DNA of 64,000 nucleotides from NCBI GenBank assembly GCA_015499995.1, contig JADNRV010000069.1, positions 202,263 through 266,262 on the forward strand. Direction: 5' to 3'. This DNA is from Flammula alnicola. Its lineage: Eukaryota; Basidiomycota; Agaricomycetes; Agaricales; Strophariaceae. Positions 12,609-24,507 of this stretch are shown here, piece after piece. The position numbers were made by a program, and so were the translations under genes. The number at the start of each line of letters is the position of its first letter. Positions within the stretch are counted from its first letter, which is position 1. The notes under the pieces are model-generated. The model was given only the letters and a program-made list of their open reading frames with translations, searched no databases and was not told the DNA's origin.

Positions 12609-14049
12609 TTAGAGCTTCGACCTCGTTGCAGCACGCCGATGCTGCTCCCAATTCTGACATGCATACTCATATGCATCTCTCCACCCGCTGCCCACCTTGT
12701 CCAATATCAATCCCTCCCCCCACACCTTCTCCATAACTGAAGTACACCCTTCTAGCAGCAACCCATGGGCGGACGGGGCATCAATGTAGTGCTGCCCACT
12801 GCGTGTGCGGTCAAGGAAGAAGTCAGCTATGGATGAGTCAATGAACTGGACGGGAGTTCGATTGCCATTATCTTCCTTGTTGTCTTCCAATTTGGGTAGG
12901 AAGATCAAAGGATGAGCTGGCAGAAGTATCCATTTCACATATTGTGCGTCCTCTAGTCCCAATAGCGCCGCAATCATCATGAGGGAAAGAGGGGAGAATG
13001 AAAACAGAAGTGCCTTTAAAATGCACTTGAACGAGCGGAGGTTACCCGTTGGTGGCAGTGGATAACTCGATAGCACATTGAAGATGACTTCGTCAGTTGG
13101 GATTTCATTAGTGGATGAAGTGGTGATACCGCTTTGAATGGCGTGTCGCGGCTGTTTTTCCACTTCCTCGTCTGATTCCTCCTGCTTGGAAAGGCGATCG
13201 ATGAGAGAGTCGAGGCATTCGGTCTCAAGGGACGAGCCTGACATGCTATTATTTCGGCCTCCTTCCCCTGCTTCTTCCTCGTGTGCCATTCCGCCTTCAC
13301 GGTCACCCAACCAACATCTTGTATCACATGAGAGGTCATCTCCGTTCTCGCTTCCCTGCGTCTGACAGTTTAGCTGCTCTCCAACGTTCGCGGGAATCAT
13401 AACTTGATTGGAGACGTGTTGGTACTGCCATAAGTGTGTGATACTTGTTGAATTGTCATGACTGGCATCTATTAAATAATGTTATTAACTGTCATGAAGA
13501 CCACGGTAACAAAGGGAAAATCTCACCGATGCTCATGCTCCCTGCTGCGTTGTAGAACTCCCCACCGCTAATACAGACTTCGCGAGCTTGCTCGAACATG
13601 CATGCCGATGGTGCGAGCGAGGTGGCGATGCGTTGTTCGGGTGTGTCTTCGATGTCAGAACTCGGCAGTGGTGGAGGTGTGGCCACGGAAAGCGAGGGGG
13701 GTGGTTGGCCGTATGTTCCGCCTGAAAGAGAATAAAAAGACGGAGAATCGTCGCATGGCGAGGAGATACCTCCCTCTGGAGCACCAGAGGGAATTTCGGC
13801 AGCCCAGGCAGAGATACCTGTGGAATCATTGGTCCACTGTGAGTGATGTGGTGTGGGCGTCGCATTGTCCTCCTCTTCTTGATAATAATATGGGGGCTGG
13901 ATTGAGGGACCGGCGAGATCCTGGCAGTGTGGAGAGCAATATGGGCTGGAACCTTGCTAAAAGGCAATGAATACAGGAAACATAGAGGAAAGAAGAGGAC
14001 ATACAATACGCTTTGAACAAGTCAAGCACCAGTCCACGTCGATGTCCAT
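12609..14049 (-). CDS. Ecl1-like zinc-cluster N-terminus fused to a STAND/NACHT-protein remnant
   Basis: Three exons (14049-14005, 13956-13527, 13468-12609) join in frame to about 444 residues. Exon 1 plus the start of exon 2 give a small zinc cluster, CLTC then PYCSPHC, at residues 8-25, resembling fungal Ecl1 family proteins (chronological lifespan and stress factors). A Pro/Ser-rich linker follows. Exon 2 ends with FEQAREVCISGGEFYNAAG, a motif I associate with N-termini of agaric STAND/NACHT proteins. Exon 3 has an acidic linker, then ALLFSFSPLSLMMIAALLGL, PVQFIDSSIADFFLDRTR and YIDAPSAHGLLLEGC, which resemble the helical region C-terminal to the NACHT in such proteins. No Walker A/B is present, so the NTPase itself is missing. 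Function unknown; two adjacent genes are an alternative, but no stop separates the parts. Confidence 0.65.
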
Positions 14050-14383
14050 GGTTAGTAGAAAGGGCGGCATGTGCTTTCGACCCGTCTTATAAAAAGCGCT
14101 AGGACCCATATTAGGTTTATGATCTTGCTTCTTTTATTTGCATAAAGCTGTTCACACCGCCATTGGCTAGATCACGTAGAATTCAAGCGCCGTTAAATAC
14201 GCGTATGCCGCATGTACACTGCATGTACTTCAAAACCTTTTTTTTTTTGACTTCGGCGCCATTTTATCTATGAAGATTCTATACTAACTTTGGCCATTCT
14301 CCCTGCATTACCATCTCAGGTGAAGTAATTTATCGAAATATTTTCTTTACCCCTATTTAGAGTCAGTGGAAATAAGTGTTTTA

Positions 14384-14500
14384 TGTTGAGCAATAACGGG
14401 CGCCTAACAGATTCCCAGGCGAGATATAAATAGTCTACTAGGATCCGCGTATTCTGTCAGCTGACGCCTTGCAACTGCTCCTGAGGGAGTTCGGGAGGTA
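14384..14500. promoter_or_regulatory. Upstream element copy 2 (shared with 12,268-12,408)
   Basis: Second copy of the element described at 12,268-12,408, with its plus-strand TATAAATA at 14425-14432. It lies about 376 bp upstream of the fusion gene ATG (14049), almost the same spacing as copy 1. Sequence just outside it is also weakly similar between the copies. Confidence 0.6.
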
Positions 14501-14952
14501 TGTAGACTACCTTCTCTCCTATTGACAGCCATTCTACACCCCCCTTACATTCGGCCAGAAAATCTTGCATCAAACGAAGGTACGCCAAAGGCTAGTACAT
14601 TGCTTCAAATCTATGTGATCTTCGACAGGAGCTTTCGAGACCTCTCGAGCTCATTAAAAAAGATGCTCCGGAAATACAATCAATCAAGTCTTGTGTTGTA
14701 AATTAAAATGAGATTCATTCGTACGGATACAAGTGAGACCTATCTAAGATCTAGATATCTAAATGCTATATGACATGCAGGTATGAATTAATTGCGAAGA
14801 ACTAGAAAAAGGAAAGCATAGCATAGAGTTAAAAGAAAAGACAGAAAAAGAGAACGACTAGTAATCTGCATGGTCTACCTGGAATAATTGTGGTCTGTGA
14901 TCGATGTTCGGTATGTCCATCCTTCTAGATCCGTAACGTCATCTACAAATTT
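14501..14952. other. AT-rich spacer downstream of the MFS gene
   Basis: 3' flank of the MFS transporter and far upstream flank of the fusion gene. No coding signal. Confidence 0.4.
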
Positions 14953-17230
14953 TCAACGAGCAGCAACAGGTTTGTCGGGAGGGAAGTCGAATTTCTCCCT
15001 CTCGTTCTCCCTCTTGGCTTCCTCATCGGTGAGCCTCCTACCCTGCGAGGCCCTCGAGCTTCTCGCCCTGATTTTCTCTCCATACTTGAAGAAGAAAAAT
15101 GGGATAGGCGTGATGACGAACCCGATGAGGCCGAGCAATAGCCCCGCATATTGGAAGTGCATGTGATGGAACATCTGGTTCACGAACAGCGGGACCATAG
15201 CGCCGACCTCGGACCGCAGGAGCGTCTTGGCAGCCATGGCACTGGCTGCGAAGGCGCTATAGGAGTCAATGATGTAGGAGTTGGCGGAGACGTAGATCAG
15301 GATCATGGCGAAGCCGAAGAGGAATCCGGAGATGCACACGGCTGGGTGGGAAATCGTAAGGATGGTGAAGAAAGGTAAAAGAATACAGACAAACTCACCA
15401 ATCCAATGCACATGGGCGTAGGCACCTGTGAAGGCGAAGATCATCAGCGCGCTAGGGAGGATACTACAATGCGACTTATATCAATATCATACCAGAATAA
15501 AAGGTAAACGTGGACGTACAAGCATCCGACCATCATGGGATACAGCCGCGCTTCAGGGTATGAGCCATTTCGTGTAGCGTTGGCGTAGATGCGCTCCTGC
15601 AGGGGCACGAAGAATCCGGCGAAGAAAATTCCCAACTGAAAGACGTCGTTAGTCACTAGGTAACGCTGGCGAAGTAAATAGCAACATACCATAATGCTAA
15701 CGAAAGTGAGGCCGGTGATACCGGCGCTAAAGCCACGAATTTCGCTGAAGGCGATGGGGAAGGCGAAGAAAAGCAAATCTGTTCGGACGGTCGTCAGTTC
15801 TGTTTACTCGTAATTCGCTAGATTCGAATAACTCACATAGGAGACTGTAAACGAATGACAAATCTGCGAGCGAATAACGTTAAGATGGAAAAGCTACGAA
15901 GGAGACTCGAAAAAGCTTACAACAACTCATGAAGATGACAATTGGCTCTTGCACAAGCATCAAAAATGGCCGGATAAGGGCGGCCTTGAGGATTTCTTTG
16001 AACGGGCGCTTCTCAAGTTCTTCGAGGGTACGATACCGGTCATCTCCTGTTGTTTTCCGGAGATTTGCGGCTTTGCGACGGAGGAGAATAGGGGCGAGGG
16101 TTTCGGGAATGAACAAAGTGAGTCCGAAGCTGACACCGAGGAAGATGAAGAGGACCCAGTCTAAATAATGACGTATAAGATTCCAAGGGGTGAAGATGAA
16201 ATAAGTTATCAAACGTACAAATCCACCGCCAGCCGGCAAGTTGACCGATCCATCCACCGACCATAGGTCCTATACAGGGACCAGCACTGTGATATTCCGA
16301 TCAGATATATTCTCCCGAAGCGTAAGCAAGAAGAAAATACCCACAAGAGAGTTGCAGAAAAGACAGCCATGGGGGCTCCTCGATTTTCGACGGCCCAGAC
16401 ATCAGCGATACTAAACGCAGATATAAGTGTTGAGCCACGAGCGTCTACAAGAATACTCACCTTCCACCAATGTTACACATCGGAGCACTTGCAGACAGTC
16501 CTGCAAGCATTCGCCCAACGACAAGTGTCGCAGAATTATGCGCCAGTGCGCTTGGTAGAGTGAAGATGAAATACAAAAACATGCTAAGCATGTAGACAGG
16601 TCGACGGCCAAAGACTTCTGAAAGAGGAGCCATAAATAGCGGACTGTAGTGATAGCGCAAGTTAGCAGATAGAAAAAAAGTACGGATGATTCGATGACTT
16701 ACCCAATACCGAAACCCATGACGAAACAAGTGACAGTTAGGTTGGTGATTTCTTGTTGAATCTTCAACTCTTTTGTTGGCCCAACCATGCTGAACAAAAA
16801 TGTAAATCATACGATGAAGGAGACAGAACTGTGACACATACTCTCCAGTGATAATCGAACTTCCAATGGCAACTGCCAAGCATAGTGTGGCTGTTGTAAT
16901 GGTAATATACCTATAAGGGAGGCGACTTGCATGAGCGATGTTCGACCGATGGAATAAGAAAAGAAAGACGCACCATTTTTTGCCATTGCTCCATTCTCTT
17001 GGATCTTCACCCTTTCCTTTCTCGAATCCAACTATGTGATAGCCCTCCTTCGTTCGAGTTAACTCAAGTTCATGGATAGTGTGTACACGACGGGGAACAT
17101 GTGTGGTGGCATCGATGTTCGTAAATTCTGGGGAAAGGTTCTCGACATCAAGTTCCCTGAAGTCTTCCTCCTGCTCTGCAGAGAGCACCGGAGGGAAGGC
17201 AAACTCGGCTTCGATGGGTTCAGACGGCAT
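14953..17230 (-). CDS. Major facilitator superfamily transporter (DHA1-like multidrug:H+ antiporter type)
   Basis: Twelve-helix plasma-membrane transporter, probably a proton-coupled drug or metabolite exporter. Start ATG 17230. The first ~80 residues are a cytosolic acidic tail ending DPREWSNGKKW, typical of fungal DHA1 members. Helices follow across about eight short introns: TLCLAVAIGSSI, then PLSEVFGRRPVYMLS (motif A), GRMLAGLSASAPMCNIGG, IADVW...RGAPMAVFS, GPMVGGWI (motif C-like), a charged central loop (LRRKAANLRK), and helices 7-12 ending FFFFKYGEKIRARSS. The C-terminal tail is charged and the stop is at 14953. All parts of a complete transporter are present. Substrate unknown. Confidence 0.88.
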
Positions 17231-18780
17231 CGAGGAAGGGGGGGAAGGAGGAGGGGGAGGAGGGGTGAACTGGAAAAAATAGCTCTCATAGTTTTGCGAG
17301 CGGGTGGGGGGGTCTTATAGGCCAGTGGTATCCCGCACGTCGTCCGATGTACGACGCGAGCGGATGCCTTGCTTACGCGCTACGACCATGTCAAACCGCA
17401 AAATGCTTAAAGGAGCGCAAGTGATGGGATATCCTTTTTCCATACATGCCGGATTTGGCATCCCAGATATTCCGAGTCCCAATATGGACCATTTACGCAA
17501 GTGTGTGACCCCGCGCTGATTGTCATGTCGTGATGAAATTTCAGAAAACTCAGTGAAAATCTGTACAAATCCGACGGGGAATGTTTCAAATTAAGATATC
17601 TAACAGCAGAGCTGTGAAAAATGGATTTTTACGGACCCTTGACGGACCCCCGACGGATTTACTTGATTTTTGGCCAAATTATCACGCTTTGCTTATATAA
17701 CTAAATGGTACCAAAGCAGAAGTAGTGGGTCCATTAGCGTCTTTAAAAAATGTGTGTTCTAAGCATCTGTGCCTATATGCCTATGAGAGTATCGTACATC
17801 TTTTTTAAGCAATACGGGGCCACCAGTCGTAGACGATGTAGAAAAGAGATTTGCAGATGCAGATGAATGAAACAAAGTTGACCAGACCACACCTGAGACG
17901 GGCCTGTTTCACCGCCACAATCGGACATAAGTTTGCCACGATGTGCCAAGTAAGCCAAGTCCGTGAGTCAATTGGCGGGTTCAAATCTTGCTCACTAAAT
18001 TTTCAAGCAGTAAATCGATAAAGAACACCCAAGCCATATATGTATGTTCACCGGACTCGCCAATTAGTGAATACCCTTGAATACCCTTTCGCTGAATCAA
18101 GCTAATTGAATGTGATGCCAGGTTCAAAGATCCCCAGCTTCAGATCTTGTCAGATCGACCAAGGACACTCGCTTCAAGGTTGTAGCACCGCATTACAGTA
18201 TAACAGCTTTTACCAGTGGACGATTTGCATTCAGCGTCATCGATCTAATCCCCACTTACTGGTGCTTCACAAACTCAGCGCCTCTGACAGAAATCCAGCG
18301 CAAGTGACGAGAGAGCCTCAGAAGGTAGCAGGCCTCGACCGGAATGTTCCGATTGCCGAATCAGTGTCTCAGCTGGAAATTCCTGGAATCATCTTGACTG
18401 CGGTCGGCTCACACATGTGCTATACACCACAAAGGAATCCCGGATGGATTATTGCGACATGCGATGCTTTTGTTTGAAGGTGAGTCGGATACCCATTTGG
18501 ACTACGAGGGCGACGAAGGGCGACGGCCAGGTTGGCCAACGATGAACCGTACAGGTCTAACAGGGTCTAACGCATTGTCGGTTGCGAAGGCCGTGCGATA
18601 GAGGAAGATCAGCAGTTCCGTGATTCGTCCAGCCAATCATTCGTTCTCGCACGTTGGAACTTGTCTCGGGAGCCGAAGCCAAAACATTTCTGTATCGAAA
18701 GTGCAAGTAAGTTCACAATATTATTATGTAGCTTCTCTCAATCCAATCTCACTGCCTTATCTCCAAGAAGAAACACTTCT
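17231..18780. other. Region without a supported gene
   Basis: MFS upstream region and beyond. Includes a short GACGGA-rich tandem patch near 17,620-17,670. A tRNA-like T-arm at about 17,970-17,990 has no cloverleaf around it. The plus-strand frame at 18,106-18,477 has no recognisable features. Confidence 0.35.
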
Positions 18781-19967
18781 GAAATCGAGGCTACGAACCG
18801 ATCACCGGTTTACGCAAAGCACGTTCGAGACTTGAACACAATCAAAACATGGGCGCTCACCTGCAAATCTGTTCTACCCTCTTGTCGGACCCACATTTTC
18901 GCCACAGTTTAACTCGTTCCGGACCACTCGACCCATTCATACTGGACTGAGGCCTCGCTGGCCTCTCGCGATTTATCAGCCTGCTCGAGTCCAACCCAGT
19001 TCTCGCAGTCTATGTTCGAAATCTCCATTATTTCGTTCGTCCCATCGACTGTGATGACCCCCCGCCTCCCTCTCATATTCCAGCGCCTCTCTCGTGTGCG
19101 AAAATTCCTTCTCATTGCAGGCATCCTGAGGAAGATCCCTGGAGCGTCGTCTCATCACGCGGCCTGGGAAAAGCTCTCGACCCGTCATTCAATCTCCTTC
19201 ACTCACTGAACTCCGGTTATGTCCCATTTCCGATTTCCCTATCAACATCTTGGCTGCTTGTAAGACTCGACTCTCAGCCTCGTCATCCACGAGTCTGCCA
19301 TTAGCATTAGTGATGACGAGAAGGTATTACATTACCCGGGACTCCGCATCTACGTTCCCTGACGCTATCAACGCTATCGGCTCCTGGAATTCGCACACTG
19401 ATGCGTGCCAAACGCGGAGATCGACCGATGATAGACTTGATGAAAGCTTATCAGATTGGATGTCCCATATGCTCATGTCCAAGAACTAGACGTTGGCCGC
19501 TGAAATATTGGAGCAAGCACCCTGCATAGAATCAGCATCGCCTCGGGGTAAGTACCCTGCATCTCCCACGTCTTCTTTTCTGATATTCACCCGTCATCCC
19601 TGTCCTCTCCACGGCCCATACCCTGAAGACAATGAAAGCGTTCAGCATCGCAATTCACATCGGTCCTCACCGTCAATCACTCCTTACGCTATGCGATGGT
19701 CAGGAATCAACGTCCTAGAACGGATAGAACTCCAGGTCGGACCAAGCTGACTGTCCGTGGGCGCAGCTCGCGGCTTATCTTGCTGCCCGTGATCGATATC
19801 CTGCCTTGCGTCACTTCTCGCTTCGCATTGCCCTTATGGATTCATCTGAGGCTGAAACTGTCAAGAAGGGCATCGAGGCGCAGCAGGACAAAAACTTCAA
19901 AGCATTGATTGACAACGAGAGAATTGAATTCAGCTTCACAGTCCAAGTCAATAAGCTTCCTGTATAG
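18781..19967 (+). pseudogene. Decayed F-box protein gene
   Basis: Fragments typical of agaric F-box/LRR proteins appear in order but in different plus-strand frames. An N-terminal piece (WALTCKSVLPSCRTHIFATV, 18850-18909) is followed by FISLLESNPVLAVYVRNLHY near 18,975, then DPWSVVSSR and PFPISLSTSWLL. The end near 19,765-19,967 reads AQLAAYLAARDRYPALRHFS and continues to a stop at 19965-19967. Several frame changes and in-frame stops are not explained by good splice sites. The parts fit one family, so I call a degraded gene. Confidence is moderate because the middle (19,250-19,700) is not recognisable. Confidence 0.5.
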
Positions 19968-20049
19968 GAAAGTGACCACTTTCTTGCTGATTCCGAATCT
20001 CCATCTCTGTCGATGATTGGTATTTAGAGAGCGATTAATAGCACCTGGA

Positions 20050-21092
20050 TTAGCTAGGTATATCCGCAGGACCTCTATGTAGAGTCCTTCGATACCTCAT
20101 TTCCAGTTCGTTGAAAACTTCTACTCGTTTTGTAACTTGGAACCCAAGTTTCTCAAACAATCGAATGCTCGCGACGTTGGTATCCGAGATCCTGGTGAGC
20201 AGGCACTGTGGGGGTATTTTCATAGGTGAGTCTTCGAAAGTGTGTCGGTGAGGCAACGAGGTCAACGGAGGGTCGTTGCTTGTGGGCTGCGTGACAGAAA
20301 ATGCATGAGGTTGTCCTGTAGCGTATCCGAGCATGAGTTGAAGGGCTTCGATGGCGAGACCTTTCCGGCGAAAGGATGGCTCTGGTATGGAATAGTTAGG
20401 GTTTCTCTGAAGGAAACTGAGATGGTGCAAAACTCATACCTGCGATCATAATCTCGACTTCGGCATAGAAATCATCTTCGTCTTCTGTATTGGTCTCGTC
20501 TGGCGATGTAGGTGCAATGGATGGCGCATCTCCTTGACGAAGGTGAAGGGGTACACCGCTCAAAAAGATGTTTACATCTCCGATCATAGGTAACTTTGTG
20601 AGCTGCTCATCGGTAGGCAACAATCTCCCTAACTCGGAAATTTCTATAGGCAATCCAGGGCCGTTTTCCGGATCGGTGTTGACAGGTTGACGAGAAAGAA
20701 TGATGAAAGTCAACTTGTCCTCATCGAATTGCCATTTACCTGTACAGTACGTTTCCGTCAACTCGAGAGGCGAGTCCGAATACACATACATACCTTGCAT
20801 CTCGTATTCCTCTTCCAAAGTCAGAGGTTCGCTAGCCGTAAGTGCGCGTAGCTCTTCGTCAAGCATCCATTCGTGATACCTCTATTGGAATTGGAGTCAT
20901 AATCGCGTCGAAACGTCATCAAGCAAGCGGTTGAGAAAGATCGATGACATGGATAATTAGACAAGCAGGTGGTGAGTTGGGGGGTTTCGAGATAGATCCT
21001 ACTATACGTCCACGCACAGGAACATGCTCGGACCTGTATGGAACGAGAATGACTCTTGATCCCACAATTACTGTGTCGATATTGGCTTTCAT
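20050..21092 (-). CDS. GNAT N-acetyltransferase, NAT9 family
   Basis: Predicted acetyl-CoA-dependent N-acetyltransferase related to NAT9. Start ATG 21092 opens [20 protein letters not shown], the conserved NAT9 N-terminus. A 136-nt intron (20882-21017) leads to [20 protein letters not shown] and EEEYEMQ. An in-frame 57-nt intron with GTATGT/ACAG then removes a non-family segment before [13 protein letters not shown]. The next part includes an acidic insert and EVEIMIA. The last exon has the acetyl-CoA loop [16 protein letters not shown] (R-x-x-G-x-A) and [16 protein letters not shown], and ends at 20050. All family landmarks are present. Length is about 255 residues. Confidence 0.9.
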
Positions 21093-21561
21093 GCAGTGCT
21101 GATGGATGGAATTGAATTGGAAGATAGAAATGATCTATGAGGATAGCGGCTAAAAATGGCCGGCCAGAGCGGCCCGGACTACGACACTAACGCTCTTCAA
21201 AGGAAGGAGAGCCCTCTTCTAGACACACTGCCTGGAGAACTAAAGCATTCAATGTAATATCGACATACACATTGTCCGGTTTGTATAAAGAAAAATTCTT
21301 TTGCAGGTGTGTAGGGGAATATTTGATTGCGTTGGGAATGGGAATATTTATGTTCAAGTTCAAACTTCAAATGGATGAGTCCAGGAGCGGGGGGAAAAAG
21401 GAATCGAAATATTGGACTCCGAGTAAAACAGCTCAGGAAAAAGAATCTGGTTTCCTCTACTGCGGTTTGGCTTCCGTCAGATAATCTCATACCAGAGCGA
21501 TGTAACGTAGAACTTACTCTCTGAGGGGTCACCTATTCGACGTATTGCTGATGGAGACAAT

Positions 21562-22257
21562 TTACTCCTGGTACCTGGAAGGGCGCAACTTCCACGGGTT
21601 GTCCTTGTAGATGTTCAAGTGGGTGTACGCGTCGGTTTTGAAGCCGATTTTGCCTTTGACGCCGAGTGTTCGCAACGCCTTCCTCAACGAGTCGACCTCC
21701 TCGCGATCGGTATAATCATCCACGTACACGCATATAACGTGTCTCTCGCCTTCCTTCCACGTAGAGACCTTCGCCAGGCCCTTTTGGCGCTCGACGCACA
21801 CGTGATGAAGAATCTTCCCCCAAAGCATGTCGATCTTCGAAGACTCTTCGAATACCATCCATTTGCCGACTAGAACGTTGTTGGTCTTGGATATCTGATC
21901 AAGCGTGTCAACCGTGACATTGTCTCCGGAGAGAAGAGACTGAAAGTCTGCCGCAAGCCCGGCGAGGTTAGGCGCGGCACTGGTTGTCTTTCTGCCTCCC
22001 CTGTCGCCGACTATCCAAGGTCCATACGTCGATGGTGTGCGACTAGGCGGCCAACGAGCAAGAAACTGGACAAGCTTTTCTTGTGTCGAATTCTCGCCGG
22101 TCCAAGTACTCTCTAAATCACTAGGAGATGCTGGAGGAGAGACCCAGACCGGTTTTGGTGCCGCGAATAGCTGAAACTGAGGTTTGGGAGCAGGGGTTTG
22201 TCCAGACGCAGAGTCGGCCACATCCATCATCACGACATCCTGTGATTCTGAGCTCAT
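21562..22257 (-). CDS. BLES03 / DUF1917 (eIF4E-like fold) protein
   Basis: Single-exon gene of the Bles03 (C11orf68, UPF0696) family, which has an eIF4E-like fold. Biochemical role is not established. Recognisable blocks are VLVGKWMVFEESSKIDMLWG, GLAKVSTW, VICVYVDDYTDREEVDSLRK and IGFKTDAYTHLNIYKDNPWK near the C-terminus, the usual order for the family. The N-terminal 80 residues are Pro/Ser-rich. I take Met at 22257 (MSSESQDVV) as start. The frame stays open upstream to 22347, adding 30 residues with a basic/Ser-rich, mitochondrial-presequence-like look. It is divergent from the F-box gene at 22,892. Confidence 0.8.
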   Translation of the reverse strand: MSSESQDVVMMDVADSASGQTPAPKPQFQLFAAPKPVWVSPPASPSDLESTWTGENSTQEKLVQFLARWPPSRTPSTYGPWIVGDRGGRKTTSAAPNLAGLAADFQSLLSGDNVTVDTLDQISKTNNVLVGKWMVFEESSKIDMLWGKILHHVCVERQKGLAKVSTWKEGERHVICVYVDDYTDREEVDSLRKALRTLGVKGKIGFKTDAYTHLNIYKDNPWKLRPSRYQE

Positions 22258-22891
22258 CGTAAATAAAGGACGCCTAGCGGAGCTTTCAAAAGGTGCACTA
22301 TGGGTGGTTGAAAAGAACGCCACTGTGCATCTCATCGAAATCAGCAAATCGGGATCTTCCTATAATAGAAATTTCCCTCGGCTCATGCATAATCGGGGGT
22401 TCATAGACCAACGTTCCGTAAAAGCTATGTAAAGCACTTAAGCGCCCAAATCAAGAGTATTTTTGCAATATTCGTGCGTTAATATGGCCTATAGTTTGTA
22501 GGACTTGAGCGCCTAAATTTTGAGAGATTCCCGAATGGGGAATCTTTCCCAGGATTTGCATACCTTCCGCTATCAAATGGCACGTGCTCAGCCAGCCAAT
22601 TACCTACCCCGCATTATAATTTATAGCCTTGGCTCTTCATACCACCACGATGGTGGTGCGTGTCTGTGAATATAGTATTAACAGTTCAACGTGGACGAGA
22701 AAGTATATTCGTATCTATTCTGTTTAACAATCCCTCTGATTCCGCCATAAATTTTCAGATTGAATTTTCATTTGAAACTAAATTGAAACGATACCGGCGG
22801 ATGACAATGGTGTGGGTGCAACCATCTGAACCATAGGAATGCTCGTTCTGATCACCTCAGTTCCGTAGATCAGAAGCATATACCACTGGTG

Positions 22892-24507
22892 ATGCATTCA
22901 GCAGTATCAATTCCGGCTACCCAGACCCCACACGCACATTTACCCCTCTCTCTGCGCCGTTGCTCCATTCATCATTCATACCAGCTCCAGAAGACGAGAG
23001 CACCATCCGGGAGACAATAAAAGAGGTCCATCGCACTCTCACTTCGGTTGATGACGAGATTCATCGACTACGTTCAGCTTTGGCGGGGCTCGAGGAGTAC
23101 CGAAGTCACCTGCACACGACCTTGAAGCACCGACAAGCCGTGATATCCCCGATTCGAAGACTGCCGCCTGAAATCCTGGGAGAGATATTCCTATTCGCTG
23201 CTGAGGGATGCAGTATGATCTGGCCCCGCCGACATTTCAATGCGGACGACGATGCGATGCCGTGGCTGCTGGGGAAGATTTGTTCCTATTGGAGGACGGT
23301 CGCACTTTCCTTGCCCAAGTTGTGGTCCGAGATACATCTCGATCTCAATTTCTCTGTCGCAGACCGAGAGTTGGACGACCAGAGCGAGAAGGCAAATGCA
23401 GCACAGGAGTTTCTCCAAGCTTGTCTCTTGCGTTCGGGAAACGAGCTACTGACTTTCACCGTCGACGCCAAAGGGCTGCGAAGCGTCATCAAGCCCATCC
23501 TTTCATCGTTGGTGACACACTCCGACCGGTGGAAGGAGGCCTCTCTCGACATCGATCTCTTCTCTGCATATCATGTGGATCTTGCACCTGCCAAAAACAA
23601 GGTCCACAACCTACGAAAACTGCACATCGGAACCTCGGCAATGGAGGACATCCCCTCGTTTACGCCTCTGGACGCCTTCGAGGACACGCCCAAGCTAAGA
23701 GAGGTCTCAATTACCGGAATCGTTCAGCCTTTCCACGTCCTTCGCATTCCATGGTCGCAGGTTATGCACCTAACCTCGAAAGGCAGCACTTTCCGCGAGG
23801 GAGAATTCACGCAGATCATGCGGCACACCACGAACCTGGTCTCCTTCTCCACCGAAGGCGAGCGTATCCTCGAGGTCGCCTCGTCCCAGCCCGTCCTCCT
23901 CTCTCATCTCCAAAAGCTCGACGTCATCAACAAAGGGAGCTACATCTCGAAGACGTTCCAGTTCCTGACTGCGCCGAACCTGCAGGAGCTGTCCATCCAT
24001 GCGATCACGCCGTTCGTGGCCGATCAAACCGTGGCCATGCTGACCCGGTCGCAGTGCAAGCCCACGCACCTCACCTTCCGCTCCTCGCTGGACGTCAACG
24101 CGCTGTGGGAAGAGAACCTCGGGATCGTGTGGATGCTCCGCGAGCTCTCGTCGGTGGCGCATCTCCGCCTGACCGTCCTGCGATCGGCAGACAACATTAT
24201 CCCGCGGCTCGTGAACCGCCATCAGGCCGCCGGCGTCCCGCCTTTGCTCCCGAACCTGCAGACCTTCGCGTTGGAGGATCGGTTCTGTCTTTCGGCGGCG
24301 GAGGTGACGGATGCGCTATCGTTGCGCATCAAGGGCTTATATACCGATGCCGGCTTCTATGGAGCGTTCACCGATGATCAGCCTGCGGGCCTGCGCTCCA
24401 TCAACCTCCAGCTTTCGCGCCCTGCCGCTCCAAAGTTCCCCGAGCTTGACTTGTTGAAGAAGGTTGCAGAGAACCATGGGGTAGAAATCACGATCCAGTT
24501 GGGCTGA
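22892..24507 (+). CDS. F-box protein with N-terminal coiled coil
   Basis: Probable substrate-recognition subunit of an SCF ubiquitin ligase, of the large agaric family. A coiled coil (TIRETIKEVHRTLTSVDDEI and following heptads) leads into the F-box, ISPIRRLPPEILGEIFLFA. A leucine-rich region follows to the stop at 24507. The long frame begins at 22960 without an ATG. The only good start is ATG 22892 (MHSAVSIPATQTP), which is out of frame by two bases at a CT repeat near 22,946-22,953. Removing one CT would join both parts in a family-typical way (PLSAPLLHSSF). Coding sequence is otherwise intact. Target substrates unknown. Confidence 0.8.

Noticed and set aside
17960..17992. tRNA-like T-arm (GGCGGGTTCAAATC) near 17,970
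   Set aside because: No A box, anticodon arm or pairing acceptor stem within 90 nt upstream; at most a SINE or tRNA remnant.
23208..24377. 389-residue plus frame inside the F-box gene
   Set aside because: Shadow of the real F-box frame; Arg/His/Pro-rich composition and no domain.
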